From contig JAGCPY010000086.1 in the NCBI GenBank assembly GCA_017965425.1, forward strand, positions 23,031-87,030: a stretch of 64,000 nucleotides of DNA, in the 5' to 3' direction. A program made the position numbers and the translations under genes. Below, piece after piece: positions 30,801 through 38,521 of the stretch. Under the pieces are notes generated by a model. The model ran no database searches. It saw only the letters and a program-made list of their open reading frames with translations, and was not told where the DNA came from. Each line of letters starts with the position of its first letter. Within the stretch, counting starts at the first letter, position 1. This stretch comes from Bacteroidaceae bacterium (GTDB taxonomy: Bacteria > Bacteroidota > Bacteroidia > Bacteroidales > Bacteroidaceae).

Positions 30801-33800
30801 AATGCGCGATATGTTCAAGGGCGTGAGCAACCGCCTCACGTGCTACTATTATAGTGGCCTCCATCAGTACATCGTCAAGCAGATACCCGGCACGAAGAAG
30901 GCTGTGGCCGACCAGCGCGCCAAGGTGGTCTATGGCCGTTGCAGCAATGGCGACGAGGCACTCTTCTTCCTCTTCACGCCCAACAAGTTCAAGGTGGGTT
31001 ACAGCTACACCATCACTCCGCAGTATGTGGATCTCGACGGTTCCATGAGCAATAGCGACATTTGGAATAAGAAGTATCCTGAGACCGAGTACAATGTCAC
31101 CGTCAAGGGCGTATGGCAGGGCGATGATGTCACCAACACATGGGGCGCGCCCCAGTGGAGCACGGGAGCCAGCACCGTGAAGTATGTCTATATCGACAAA
31201 GCCTTCAGCTCTGCCAAGCCGGCGAGCACCTACAGTTGGTTCAAGAACTTCTCGAATGTGCGTGCGTTCCATGGCCTATGCTACCTGAACACCGAATTGG
31301 TTACCGACATGAGCTACATGTTCCAAAACTGTTCGCAGGTGGAGCGTCTGGGGCTTGGTAATTTTGACTCAGGCGGTTTCCGTGTTGACACGAAATTCCA
31401 GGTGGCTAATGTCACCAAGATGACCAGCATGTTCCAGGGCTGCTCGAAGTTGGAAGAGTTGTCGATGTACAAATGGGATGTCTCGAAGGTCACCACGACG
31501 TACAACATGTTCAATGGTTGCTCCAAGCTCACGTTCACCGATTATAGGACCAAATGGCCGCTCAATGATTTCAAGAATGTGACCGACATGAGCTACATGT
31601 TCGCTAACTGTAGCAGCTTAGAGAATACAGATCCTTTGTATGGACTCCGCATCGCGACCGACAAGGTCACCGACATGAGCCGCATGTTCTCAGGCTGCTC
31701 GTCCATGAAGGTGATACCCTATTTCACCAGTACCGAGAAGGTGACCAAGATGAACGGCATGTTCAGTAGCTGTAGCAATCTCCAGAAAGCCGACTTCACC
31801 CCATATAAGACCGACAATCTGAAGCAGGTCGAGCGCATGTTCGATTACTGCTCTTCCATGGAGGAAATCAACCTCGGAAACAACACGCTGAGTCAGGTGA
31901 CGTCTGCCACGGACATGTTCAGAAACGTGAACAAGCCGAGCTATATCTACCTGCCAGGCGATGCCACGCGCATCATCAATGTCTGCTCGGCATCGACCTT
32001 CCCCAACCGCATCATCCTCTCACCGGCCTACGCCATCGTGCTGCGGTCAGGTTCCTATTTCGAGATGATGCTCTATGGCAAGCGTACCACGCTGAAGAGC
32101 GGCGACCGTTGCGACATCTATCCCTACGAGGGCTACACCGTCGAAAAAGTGCTGTCGAGTACCAACATCCAGAACAGCACCGACCGTCCGGAGTGGGAGA
32201 ATTGGTATAGCATCTATCCGAAGATCAAGAAGATTGTCATCCATTCCTCCTTCAGCGACGTGCCCTTGCTCAATGCCAAAATGTATTTCGCCGATATGTC
32301 GGAGTTGACCGAAATAAAGGGCTTGGGCAATTTGGATGTGTCGAAGGCCAAGGATGTCAGTTACATGTTCAGCGGCTGTCCCAAGCTGGAAACCGTCGAC
32401 GGCACCATCTATTTGACCAGCGCCACTAACGCAGCCAGTATGTTCTGGGGGTGCAAGAGTCTGAAGAAGATACCTGTCAGCTTCAGCACTTCAGATGTCC
32501 TGATCAGAACGGACGGCATGTTCCAGGGCTGCTCCAGTGTTTCGGAGATTGGAAGCTCTTACAATTATCCTCGTCTGGGCAACGTGGAAAACATGTCCTA
32601 TATGTTCTCCGGATGTTCCAATCTCTACAATTTGGCCATTTCACGCCTGAATACCTCGAAGGCAACCACCATGGAAGGCATGTTCTCCGGTTGCAGCAGC
32701 CTCAGCGAAAGCTCGCTCAAGGGCATCAAGAGCTTCGATACCAAGAACGTGACCAGTATGGCCTATATGCTCAAGGGTACCCAGATGTCCGAGCTTGACC
32801 TCTCGACCTGGAATACCGGCGCGGTGACCAACATGAGTGGTATGTTTGCCGACTGCAGCCAGCTGCGCAAGGTTCAGTTGGGCAGCAACTGGACGCTGAG
32901 CAATCTGAAGAGCTACACCACCACAGCCGGCTTCTCCGGCGTGCATGACCTGGCTGTCCTGGTGCCTGCCGCCAAGCTCAGCAGCATTAAGTCGGCCTTT
33001 ACCGACAAACAGGGCTTCAAGGTCGGCTCCACGGGACAGTTCTATGACGAGAATGTGAAGGGCACCGCACAGGTTATTTGGACAAGGAGCAACAAGACCC
33101 TGACGTTCTACTATGGTATGCCTGTGGGCTCCACGTTCAACAACCTGACTGTCACCCAGAAGTGGACTGGTGATGATGTGCTCAGCAACTCGAACACGAA
33201 GGCCAAATGGATTGATGCTGTCAAGGGCGACGTGACCACCGTGACGTTCGACAAGACATTCAGTGAGGCCCGCCCGACAACCACGAAGGGCTGGTTCAAT
33301 GGCTGCAAGAAGCTCACGACCATCAATGGCCTGGAGAACCTCTGCACGTGCTATTCTGTCACCGATATGTCCTACATGTTCAACGAGTGTGAGGGCTTGA
33401 CAGAACTGTCGTTCGACAACAGTCGTCCGCTCTGGGGCACTTCCAAGGTCACCAACATGTCCAGCATGTTCAGCGGGTGCAAGAACCTGAAGAAACTCGT
33501 GCTGACACGCTTCAATACAGAGAAGGTGACCAATATGTTCAGCTTGTTCTATGACCTGCGTGGAATAGAGAAACTCGACGTGAGTATGTTCAATACGTCC
33601 TCCGTGACCACAGCCACCTACCTCTTCTATTACATGACCAACCTGCGCACCCTCATCGTCGGTTCCAACTTCACCTTCCCGAAGTTGTCGAGCACGGCTT
33701 ATGCAGCGTTCAGCGGTGTCAAGAAGTGTGAGATAACGGCCACGTCTACGGTTATCAACAGCGTGAAATCCAGCATCAAGAGCAAGCTGGGCTTCATCGA

Positions 33801-35346
33801 GAAGACCGACGACACCAATGGCGACTTCGTGGCTTCAGACTCGAAGTCGGTGCAAGCCATCTGGACGAAGGACAACAAGACGCTGACGTTCTACTATGGT
33901 AAGCAATACAAGAAGGATGGTAAGTTCAATGGAAAGACCATCACCGAGGTGTGGAGCGTCCGCTCCGGCTACACTCCTTGGCGTGATACCGTGAAGGGCA
34001 TCATGACCACCGCCACGATTGATCCGTCGATGGCAGACTATGGTATGACCAGCTATTCCTATTGGTTCGCCGATTGTGCCAAGCTGACCACCATCAACGG
34101 CCTTACGAATCTGAAAACGAGCAGTTGCACGAGCTACAGCTATATGTTCTCAGGCTGTTCGGCCCTTACGACCCTCGATGTCAGCAAGTTCATGACCGAT
34201 TGGTCTCTATCGCAGTCTACGCGCATCAACCTGTCCGGCATGTTCTACAATTGCGAGTCGCTGAAATCATTAGATGTCAGCCAGTGGACAGAGACCAAAC
34301 GTGTGTCTAGCATGTCCTATATGTTCAAGGGCTGTAGCTCGTTGACGAAACTCGACATGAGCAAGTGGAACACCCAGGAAGTCACAACCATGTGCAGTAT
34401 GTTCAGCGGCTGTACAGATCTCACGAGCATCTCCTTCGGCAGCAGTTGGAATACCTCGAAGGTGACCGACATGAGCTATATGTTCATGGACTGCGAGAGC
34501 CTGAAGTACATTCCTGTCGAGTACCTGAACCCGCAGAGCGTGACCACCATGAGGGCGATGTTCAAGAACTGCTACGATTGGGCGGCATCCTTTGGACCGT
34601 ATGCGCCTTGGAAGTGGAACGTCGAAAAGGTGAAAGACATGAGCGAAATGTTCTTCGAGTGCGAGAGCGTCACCTCGTTGAACCTGACCGAGTGGAAGAC
34701 GTCGAGCGTGACCAATATGTCCAATATGTTTGCCTACTGTAAGAAGATTACAGACCGCAGCACAATCAGCCATTTACTTGATGTATCCAAACTCGATGTG
34801 TCGAAGGTGACGGATATGAGTGGAATGTTCAAAGGCTGCGGCGGCATCCGCGATCTGGACCTGAGCCAGTGGAACACCAACTCACTGACGAACATGAAGG
34901 AAATGTTCTACTACTGCTCCAAGCTGGAAACCATCGACCTCAGCCACTTCGACCTCTCCAAGGTCACCAATATGTATCAGGCGTTCTATAACTGCACCAG
35001 CGCCAATACCGTCGACCTGCGAGTGTCCAAGGTTTGGAAGGCCAGTACGAAGAATTGTCTCAACTATGCCTTCAGCTATGTGAAGGGACATGTCCTCTTG
35101 AACCACAATGCCCAGATTACTGGCGAAAGCAAGTATGCCTGCTCAAACTACTCCAATCAATTCTTGATCAGAGACTGTGATTCGGGTACCTACAAGACCG
35201 ACATGGTGAAGACATTGAAGAACCTTGGGTCCAAGACGTACAAAGCCCTCCCCAATGCTACCCAGGAATGGAAAGATAGAGATGGCAAGATTTGGTGGTA
35301 CACCATCAATTCAAGAAATGGTGCGTACCAAACGGTATATGAATAA
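21832..35346 (+). CDS. Giant secreted BspA/DUF285-repeat surface protein
   Basis: 4504 residues, by far the largest gene here. The signal core (LLFLLFSLFSFFSAPLRAQ) follows a His/Ser-rich leader of about 25 residues encoded by AAGTCCCAT-like repeats. Residues about 45-190 resemble the TANFOR domain of Bacteroidetes surface proteins. Then come fibronectin-like regions, an acidic Lys/Glu linker near 343-370, and a long unrecognised beta-rich part (about 560-2740). From about 2745 to 4450 there are 36 BspA/DUF285 units of the type DMSYMFSGCSSLxxLDLS, in five blocks starting near 2745, 3042, 3401, 3746 and 4007. Each block opens with a beta module (IWTKDNKTLTFYYG). BspA-type repeats in other oral bacteria bind fibronectin, fibrinogen or other cells. 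No type IX tail is evident. Function is inferred as adhesion. Confidence 0.85.
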   Translation: MITEKAYKSYQTHESHTAHKSHSTFLLFLLFSLFSFFSAPLRAQDVTVTVTPTQPILPPQVMLYITEPANYFNISLTNTGKDIANVYLVMQVEQVNPSSGLSITTPANRQPKMPIVVPANGSRILAPAEVRGLFNHIPLNEIKAPNDLFDNYTNGSFGLLPEGQYELHFTAYRWDPTLPDPVVASSPTGGLAVFNVCYKAQAPEFLTPAVISQDLMAVAEIDPLAPQFTWKAPVVACNPTVLQYTYSLRIVEVLPNQLPDNSMDHNPVVYQASNLSTPMCMIPQTVIKQMKEGTTYAAQVTAVSANVNKQMLNYVSIENDGKSTYKLFRLKASEKPKVVPNIDQERKNDDVDEELKKKEEEDKNKEDEEGFIRFGKSEGVGTEDKDSLFTYRNPVLLAPSFVEGGVRQVFTNDPIEVKWDPVWHIGGAGKNPDDNKFEYEVRLYKGDEEADREETMKTEPIWKLRTKELTTTIEWEDIEKKTKVGDYLLLEVKPIITKGKSIAFTEDDNINDFGLNERLSRKYFQCEARVEINDKNPTSKSAQDLKGKVVAIGEYFLTIDDIKGSGDMGFSGSGRVEWKPFGASIMVCVTFDNLKINKSDIVYEGICVSAKAPEMLSSMAVVDKLFSDWGIDNLIGESGLPYADKLQTEATGKIKSIAEKANIGDYYAKIQKGKDLFKLLTSGKMDKLYMPVKFPTEVLPSKFDAVDLQIVEMKFAATYATMNIMGEAIMPECDVLKSKVLLFGAPRICISPNKFLPDDGQIALLGDFTLTPSDMEITFKAPKDPITPKDGCYISWNSTEKGSKLELLGIDADMKVEGMYKEVNGKLTNDLAVMNLRASVGSWDDLLVDNISVEDFQLKDLPGWTFQAQDVVYDHSDYRNSDKMGEFPSGYDKKESECDKDINKWHGLHIGKVGVAFPKSLELGDIDEEHKDKRLWVGAKEMFIDKSGVTVIIGANNVFEAKEGTLGGWGISLDEAHVQIIQNDFDNCGFTGQINVPILKRQKGSEHEGEFGNVKYTCQIRDLSNPKNEKGKKNTKDKPTRLSYIFLTEQVEPLDFSFLVAQAELDPVQTYFLVDAYDDDKKPGEIKTQIELCLGGDIGIGLIDNANAWLKEKTESLPLQLKIPELHFTKMRFSNVSESDDWVINDKRVEDKRKARDEKAQAIHDAALKILVEGKEFNVGTTQEPFYIDLGEWSFSSAPKHLGPFSFNLTEFKPNFESKNKKVTLEVGGSIGLCEVLDVGAKVLISAKVDIPDIKKPKTWSISDGDVEFKKLELDLDWTALHFHGELEATTEPDKGYSGALDIEIVGFFKLDCKGGYYEHKKDEKDNNDRDFAWGYFMASIESGAGIHVDPVVINRISGGFFFNCRPTKGKNKFDGDPKAAYGNIGVAFGLGLSTTAGEQALKADLDMLVVYDSYNKCLSTFMLNGKVEAVGGMIKAECSLIYENEKNTAHETVNRYLCLNLTVEAGMDSNALLDKVKGMNASLEKLQGKLDEFQGEIDGVYQRVKNASSGMGALSGDYENPNSDGTEVKEKNKEQSKEFEASAGSVKVSLEFKVTWVKDKVAYKTPKWHLYLGEPDKAHRCTFTYLKFKSPICSVDIGADGYLCLGNELPNGGALPDIPDKITKFLAGEKSSTTDMGADLGKAQRSRKAAAKALLDPNSLNGGVMVGASAWGSINIDLGLLYGSLEAIAGFDAALVNYGDMAYCMNSGKAMGYKGWYAMGQLYAYLAAELGVHIHIGNFINEKISILDAGIGGVLEMGLPNPTWMEGSARIKISLLGGLCKINKKFDFSAGDHCVPFKGNALDGFEMFQSVSHGSDSLYQALLDPTFAISVDDAKHMTFTTQSSIGSHYRLLDPSWEAELADKDETTEEDIEKAMALNASRTYVFDMDQDLNYYGMKKGVRLFDLGTAATDLIKNGKGTKDELDKAMRTNTYWTTAQNAQDDKPLFKNLSDYVSNIMYERSGTVAETSMIMSSPELNSSVTDYLADTWQSRIDEVITTGTLTVKDGKKNVQLTALEYNPTEVNCSFREQKGTTFHLTGMNLKPGHSYVLFLMADAYEIDNGRRVWCEYIKDGKPKRIHWRQTKAWFFRVKSNTEDKIITDSLRDLEPYIALAYPSYNGTRVLDNHGEGDVRAYFDDIMKPTIALNRDIRTSLPANKMKWVLEGYTAAGDTLKPQTRNAVYQQNGNCINLEPSSPFKPFDEFTAAAKGKSNYDFSQEKYRLKLLYTYRHKELVTGQRAKFMKDPYYDRGDSTVALVDMPIITLPHDVTLNRGTFTDSWKVVTQKENTELLAYTKPFVGATMDSIPNILYESDYTSKGLTDEDFVFKNTKFESANLPYRLIDPYMYFAYLGKWVFIGDREIGTYAFDNTPVKFGSESLIYNYNGTVVNSEFLKVDKKKGEKNKTLLELRDQMYSVWNTWNYNDGNHPKYPLPSVGSTIGGVTANNQDGKTSTVTPIDINHVYTVKLDYSYVFEDLVKDYVAVYNVADQLSTKLRSASRDVLNKFYNRMNIEKGSCNSKLFNTNFNYDLKQWNNLHRGQYIEIEDRGYNVRVPYYQLPLIFGGCFGSDNDVAVYGAPTSNPQTLDKSYRTLGASIGEDDLSSGDGDPEYARLSKRWDTQASNLLFFRLCGATKGDKIYGYDNYLFSVYKELYDNNYPSSYHVNWDDFQRNKALEQVTRFKARIYRVDGYDIDKGLYVVTDKNKGRGGGPWEESVNIGMETSYIKNLADMYKSVEEQDAYRETHYDKQIPQVLWCNDTKTLIFLCTSQIWKAGDKYPSGGKDMKGTVTWVYTEDRVKDKNWRNYTIMQNCTNVYVNQSFGLRTYEGTDDLKGFFEDFKKLTTVKNVGVLTSASTKDMSYMFKGCEKLTDVDFDNKYYTTWTKSVTSMSHMFDGCKSLKKLDLTQFNTSKVRGMTSMFEGCESLTSVDLSSFTGESLMGTSYMFYGCKNLSSIDISTIGGVELTSSVSRMFEGCTALRTLHMDILDPRQMTEWEMRDMFKGVSNRLTCYYYSGLHQYIVKQIPGTKKAVADQRAKVVYGRCSNGDEALFFLFTPNKFKVGYSYTITPQYVDLDGSMSNSDIWNKKYPETEYNVTVKGVWQGDDVTNTWGAPQWSTGASTVKYVYIDKAFSSAKPASTYSWFKNFSNVRAFHGLCYLNTELVTDMSYMFQNCSQVERLGLGNFDSGGFRVDTKFQVANVTKMTSMFQGCSKLEELSMYKWDVSKVTTTYNMFNGCSKLTFTDYRTKWPLNDFKNVTDMSYMFANCSSLENTDPLYGLRIATDKVTDMSRMFSGCSSMKVIPYFTSTEKVTKMNGMFSSCSNLQKADFTPYKTDNLKQVERMFDYCSSMEEINLGNNTLSQVTSATDMFRNVNKPSYIYLPGDATRIINVCSASTFPNRIILSPAYAIVLRSGSYFEMMLYGKRTTLKSGDRCDIYPYEGYTVEKVLSSTNIQNSTDRPEWENWYSIYPKIKKIVIHSSFSDVPLLNAKMYFADMSELTEIKGLGNLDVSKAKDVSYMFSGCPKLETVDGTIYLTSATNAASMFWGCKSLKKIPVSFSTSDVLIRTDGMFQGCSSVSEIGSSYNYPRLGNVENMSYMFSGCSNLYNLAISRLNTSKATTMEGMFSGCSSLSESSLKGIKSFDTKNVTSMAYMLKGTQMSELDLSTWNTGAVTNMSGMFADCSQLRKVQLGSNWTLSNLKSYTTTAGFSGVHDLAVLVPAAKLSSIKSAFTDKQGFKVGSTGQFYDENVKGTAQVIWTRSNKTLTFYYGMPVGSTFNNLTVTQKWTGDDVLSNSNTKAKWIDAVKGDVTTVTFDKTFSEARPTTTKGWFNGCKKLTTINGLENLCTCYSVTDMSYMFNECEGLTELSFDNSRPLWGTSKVTNMSSMFSGCKNLKKLVLTRFNTEKVTNMFSLFYDLRGIEKLDVSMFNTSSVTTATYLFYYMTNLRTLIVGSNFTFPKLSSTAYAAFSGVKKCEITATSTVINSVKSSIKSKLGFIEKTDDTNGDFVASDSKSVQAIWTKDNKTLTFYYGKQYKKDGKFNGKTITEVWSVRSGYTPWRDTVKGIMTTATIDPSMADYGMTSYSYWFADCAKLTTINGLTNLKTSSCTSYSYMFSGCSALTTLDVSKFMTDWSLSQSTRINLSGMFYNCESLKSLDVSQWTETKRVSSMSYMFKGCSSLTKLDMSKWNTQEVTTMCSMFSGCTDLTSISFGSSWNTSKVTDMSYMFMDCESLKYIPVEYLNPQSVTTMRAMFKNCYDWAASFGPYAPWKWNVEKVKDMSEMFFECESVTSLNLTEWKTSSVTNMSNMFAYCKKITDRSTISHLLDVSKLDVSKVTDMSGMFKGCGGIRDLDLSQWNTNSLTNMKEMFYYCSKLETIDLSHFDLSKVTNMYQAFYNCTSANTVDLRVSKVWKASTKNCLNYAFSYVKGHVLLNHNAQITGESKYACSNYSNQFLIRDCDSGTYKTDMVKTLKNLGSKTYKALPNATQEWKDRDGKIWWYTINSRNGAYQTVYE

Positions 35347-35365
35347 TAAAAGAAAGCATCTGTAT

Positions 35366-37657
35366 ATGAAATGTAAATCCATATTGTTGAGCGCCCTCTT
35401 CCTGACCTGTGGCCTGACGGCCACGGCTCAGGTCGCAGACACCACGGGTATTAATCCTCATACAGCGGTCAAACAGCCACGGGTGTTGCCGCGCCTGACA
35501 ACTAAAATCCACCTCCAGACACGCGCCTATGGCGACAGCATTGTGCTGCGCTGGGCCACCGAGGACTTCGTGTCCTACAACTATCTGGCCCGCCTCGGCG
35601 TCAACGTGCTGCGTGTGCCGCGTGGCATGGTGGGTGACACGTTGGATGTCCCCGAGTTCCGCATCGACACGATGGCCTACGAGCTGCTGCCCCTCACCTT
35701 GGAACAGTTCCGCAAGAAGTATGCCCCCACCGACAGCAGCGCCTACATCGCAATGGGGTTGCTCTATGGTGATAAGGAGAACGTACACAAGGCGGGTGAA
35801 GGCTTCGCCTCTGAGACGCAGAACCGAAGCGACGATCAGGACATCTCCTACGGCTTCGCCATGTTGGTGGCCGACTGGCGCAAGGACCTGGCCACAGACA
35901 TGGCTGTGCGCTTCACCGACAAGGATGTGGAACCCGGACGCATCTACGACTACTACGTCCAGCCCACGGTCTGGGAGAATGGCGGTAAGCTCATCTTTGA
36001 GCCGGGCGTGGCAGAGGGCGTGGCAAACGTGCCTTACGTGCCCGAACCTTACTTGCCCCACATGAAAGACTCCGTCGCTTCCAATCACTCCGTGCAGTTA
36101 GGCTGGTGGGACGGTTTGCACTCCAGCTTTGAGGTGGAACGCCGACAATCGGCGGATCTGAAGGGACAGGCCGTCGACGACACCTGGCAACGCATCACCC
36201 GCAAGCCCTACGTGCCGATGGTGCAGCAGCCTGAGGGCGAGGACTACTGCCTTGTGGTCGACTCCGTGCCGCAGTTGGGACTCTGGAACTATCGCATTTT
36301 TGGTTACGATCCTTTCGGTGAACTGACGGAACCTGCCGAGCGAAGCATCATGGTCATGGACCTTGACCCGCCGACACCAGCCAACCTGAAGTACATCGTC
36401 ATCGAGCGTCCCGACGACAACGACCTCATGTCAAAGGTCATCGCACACGTCGTCTGGGAGAAGGACTCCATCGAAGAGGATATGGCTGGCTATCGCATCT
36501 TCTACAAGCCGATGCGCGACAACGGCAACGGATGGCAAGCCATGAACTTCGACCTCATCGCACCCCAGGACACGTTGTTCTCCATCGACATGACGGGCAA
36601 GCGTACGGGTATGATGTATATCTCGGCCTACGACGAGACAGGCAACGAGTCGAAGTCCTTCATGCAGCAAATCCGTCTGACGGACTATAAGGCTCCGGCC
36701 GTACCCGACAACTTCCGTGCCGAAGTGCGGAAGATCGACATCGAGACAGACACGGCTGTGCTGCGTACTAAGTGGGCTTACGTAGACCTCTACTGGCAGC
36801 CCAAGGCCGAAGACGATGATATCGACTACTTTGATATTGCCTTTGCCAACGACAGTACCCACGAGTTCCTCGTCCGCAACGAAGGTGGTATCCGCCAGTC
36901 TGCCTACACCGACTCCCTCTCGCTGAATGCCAACCAGAAGTATATCTATTACAAGGTGCGTGCGATCGACCAGAGCACGAACATCGGTGATTGGAGCGAT
37001 TGGATTCAGGTGGAACGTCCACACATGACACCGCCGACGCAGCCTCACTTGGGCGAGTCCAGTCACTCCAATGAGCATGGTATGCACATGGAATGGGTCG
37101 TGGGAGCAGATGCCGACATGAAAGAACATGTCCTCTACCGCCGTCTCGGTGAGGATGGCGAGGAAGAGGTGCTTGCCCGCTACGATGCCGACTCGGTGAA
37201 AGCTCACAACAACATCATCATCGTCGACGACAATCCGCCCTACGTGCAACGCGGACGCTACTATTACTGGATGTCGAGCGAGAACGCTTCGCCTTTCATC
37301 AGCCATAGCATGGCCGTGAGCTGGAAGCATCAGGGACCGCGTTTTATCGCTGTGGATACCAAGCTCGAAGGAACCTTCCGTAGCGACGAGAAAGCCGTCG
37401 CCCTAGGATGGGGACTTGATCCCACGTCCCTGCCCGAAGGCGACTGGTATTGGGCCATCTTCCGCAAGGCTCCCGGTTCCGACAAGTTCGTCTACTACAT
37501 GTCTGCCGAGCAGAATGCCCGCACCTATACCGACCATAGCCTCAGCGCCGGTGAATCGGCATCGTATTATATCCGCCTGCAGTTCGAAGACGGACGGTTC
37601 AGTCCCAACTCGAACGAGGTCACCATCACCTATCAGGAACAACCCACAAATCCATGA
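35366..37657 (+). CDS. Secreted fibronectin type III-like repeat protein
   Basis: 763 residues from the ATG at 35366, which gives a clean signal peptide (MKCKSILLSALFLTCGLTAT). Another ATG at 35339 overlaps the giant gene's stop; the frame is open still further upstream but only inside that gene. The body shows repeated beta-sandwich blocks with FN3-type features (QLGWWDGLHSSFEVERR, VPDNFRAEVRKID, YYKVRAIDQSTNIGDWSDW, YYIRLQFEDGRFSPNSNEVT). It ends without a sorting tail. The stop overlaps the next gene by 4 bp (ATGA), and the gap to the giant gene is 19 bp, so these genes are co-translated. Likely a surface partner of the giant protein. Confidence 0.8.
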   Translation: MKCKSILLSALFLTCGLTATAQVADTTGINPHTAVKQPRVLPRLTTKIHLQTRAYGDSIVLRWATEDFVSYNYLARLGVNVLRVPRGMVGDTLDVPEFRIDTMAYELLPLTLEQFRKKYAPTDSSAYIAMGLLYGDKENVHKAGEGFASETQNRSDDQDISYGFAMLVADWRKDLATDMAVRFTDKDVEPGRIYDYYVQPTVWENGGKLIFEPGVAEGVANVPYVPEPYLPHMKDSVASNHSVQLGWWDGLHSSFEVERRQSADLKGQAVDDTWQRITRKPYVPMVQQPEGEDYCLVVDSVPQLGLWNYRIFGYDPFGELTEPAERSIMVMDLDPPTPANLKYIVIERPDDNDLMSKVIAHVVWEKDSIEEDMAGYRIFYKPMRDNGNGWQAMNFDLIAPQDTLFSIDMTGKRTGMMYISAYDETGNESKSFMQQIRLTDYKAPAVPDNFRAEVRKIDIETDTAVLRTKWAYVDLYWQPKAEDDDIDYFDIAFANDSTHEFLVRNEGGIRQSAYTDSLSLNANQKYIYYKVRAIDQSTNIGDWSDWIQVERPHMTPPTQPHLGESSHSNEHGMHMEWVVGADADMKEHVLYRRLGEDGEEEVLARYDADSVKAHNNIIIVDDNPPYVQRGRYYYWMSSENASPFISHSMAVSWKHQGPRFIAVDTKLEGTFRSDEKAVALGWGLDPTSLPEGDWYWAIFRKAPGSDKFVYYMSAEQNARTYTDHSLSAGESASYYIRLQFEDGRFSPNSNEVTITYQEQPTNP

Positions 37658-38505
37658 GCCTCATGAGAAAATTTGCTAAGACACTTCGCCTGCTTTGCTG
37701 CACCTCCCTTCTCGTGCAGCTCGCCAGTTGCGGCCTGCTCGACTTCGACGTCGATAGCGACTTCTCGAAGATAGCCGCCGAAATGTCGCTCAACTACGAT
37801 ACCGTCCATGTGCTGGTCGGCGACACCGTGGACCTGCGACCGTCGTTTAAACCAGATACACTGAACCTGCGCGATGTCTATGTGTCAACGTCTGATACAG
37901 ACGTGGTGGTGGTTGATATGCTGACGGGACGAATTTCTGCCGTCGGCGTGGGATGGGCCAAGCTCTATGTGCAGTCGGTGTCGGCGCGCTTGCAGGACAG
38001 CTGCACCGTCCATGTCATGGAGACGTGGGTGGACAAAACGGCCATCTATCCTTACGAAACGGTGTTCTATGCCGAGGTAACCGTCAACGGGAAGTCCCTG
38101 ACCGAGGCGGACATGGAGAACATCAAGGTGGGTGCCTTCGTGAACGACGAGCTTCGCTGCTTAGGCGAGTTCCTCAATATTCACGGAGTCGGACGAATGG
38201 TGTTCCGTGTGGGAGGCGAAGACACCTTTGGCAATATCTATCCGTCTGCGACGCAGGAAGACGAGAACGTCGATGAGGAGGACGAGGACGAATCCATTTT
38301 TGGCGACAAGGATGTCTTTGATGATGACGAAGAGGAGGAAGAGGAACAGGAGAACGTGTTCGTTCCCTCGGACAAACCGCTGCCCATCGTCTTCCGCTGC
38401 CACGACAGAAAGAGAATGAAGCTCTATGAGTGCGCTGTCAAACCCGTCTTTGATGGCGGAAGGCAAGGTGAGCCGTCGAAACCCTATAAAATAGTATTCA
38501 AGTAA
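37654..38505 (+). CDS. Lipoprotein with Ig-like and GAF-ECRG-type module
   Basis: 283 residues. A signal with lipobox QLASC makes it a lipoprotein. A Big-type Ig-like domain follows (VHVLVGDTVDLRPSFKPDTL, SAVGVGWAKLYVQSV). Next is a module, TVFYAEVTVNG with IKVGAFVNDELRCLGEF, that matches the two modules in the 1005-residue protein of this cluster. A long acidic stretch (about residues 206-238, mainly Asp and Glu) splits the module before its final strands. The start codon overlaps the previous stop (ATGA); codon 4 is an alternative. It likely holds part of the surface complex to the outer membrane. Confidence 0.75.
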   Translation: MSLMRKFAKTLRLLCCTSLLVQLASCGLLDFDVDSDFSKIAAEMSLNYDTVHVLVGDTVDLRPSFKPDTLNLRDVYVSTSDTDVVVVDMLTGRISAVGVGWAKLYVQSVSARLQDSCTVHVMETWVDKTAIYPYETVFYAEVTVNGKSLTEADMENIKVGAFVNDELRCLGEFLNIHGVGRMVFRVGGEDTFGNIYPSATQEDENVDEEDEDESIFGDKDVFDDDEEEEEEQENVFVPSDKPLPIVFRCHDRKRMKLYECAVKPVFDGGRQGEPSKPYKIVFK

Positions 38506-38521
38506 CTTAAAATATACATCT

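Noticed and set aside
30121-31272. 383-codon open frame antisense to the giant gene
   Set aside because: Repetitive His/Ala/Gly content arises from the complementary strand of the BspA repeats; no independent signal for translation.
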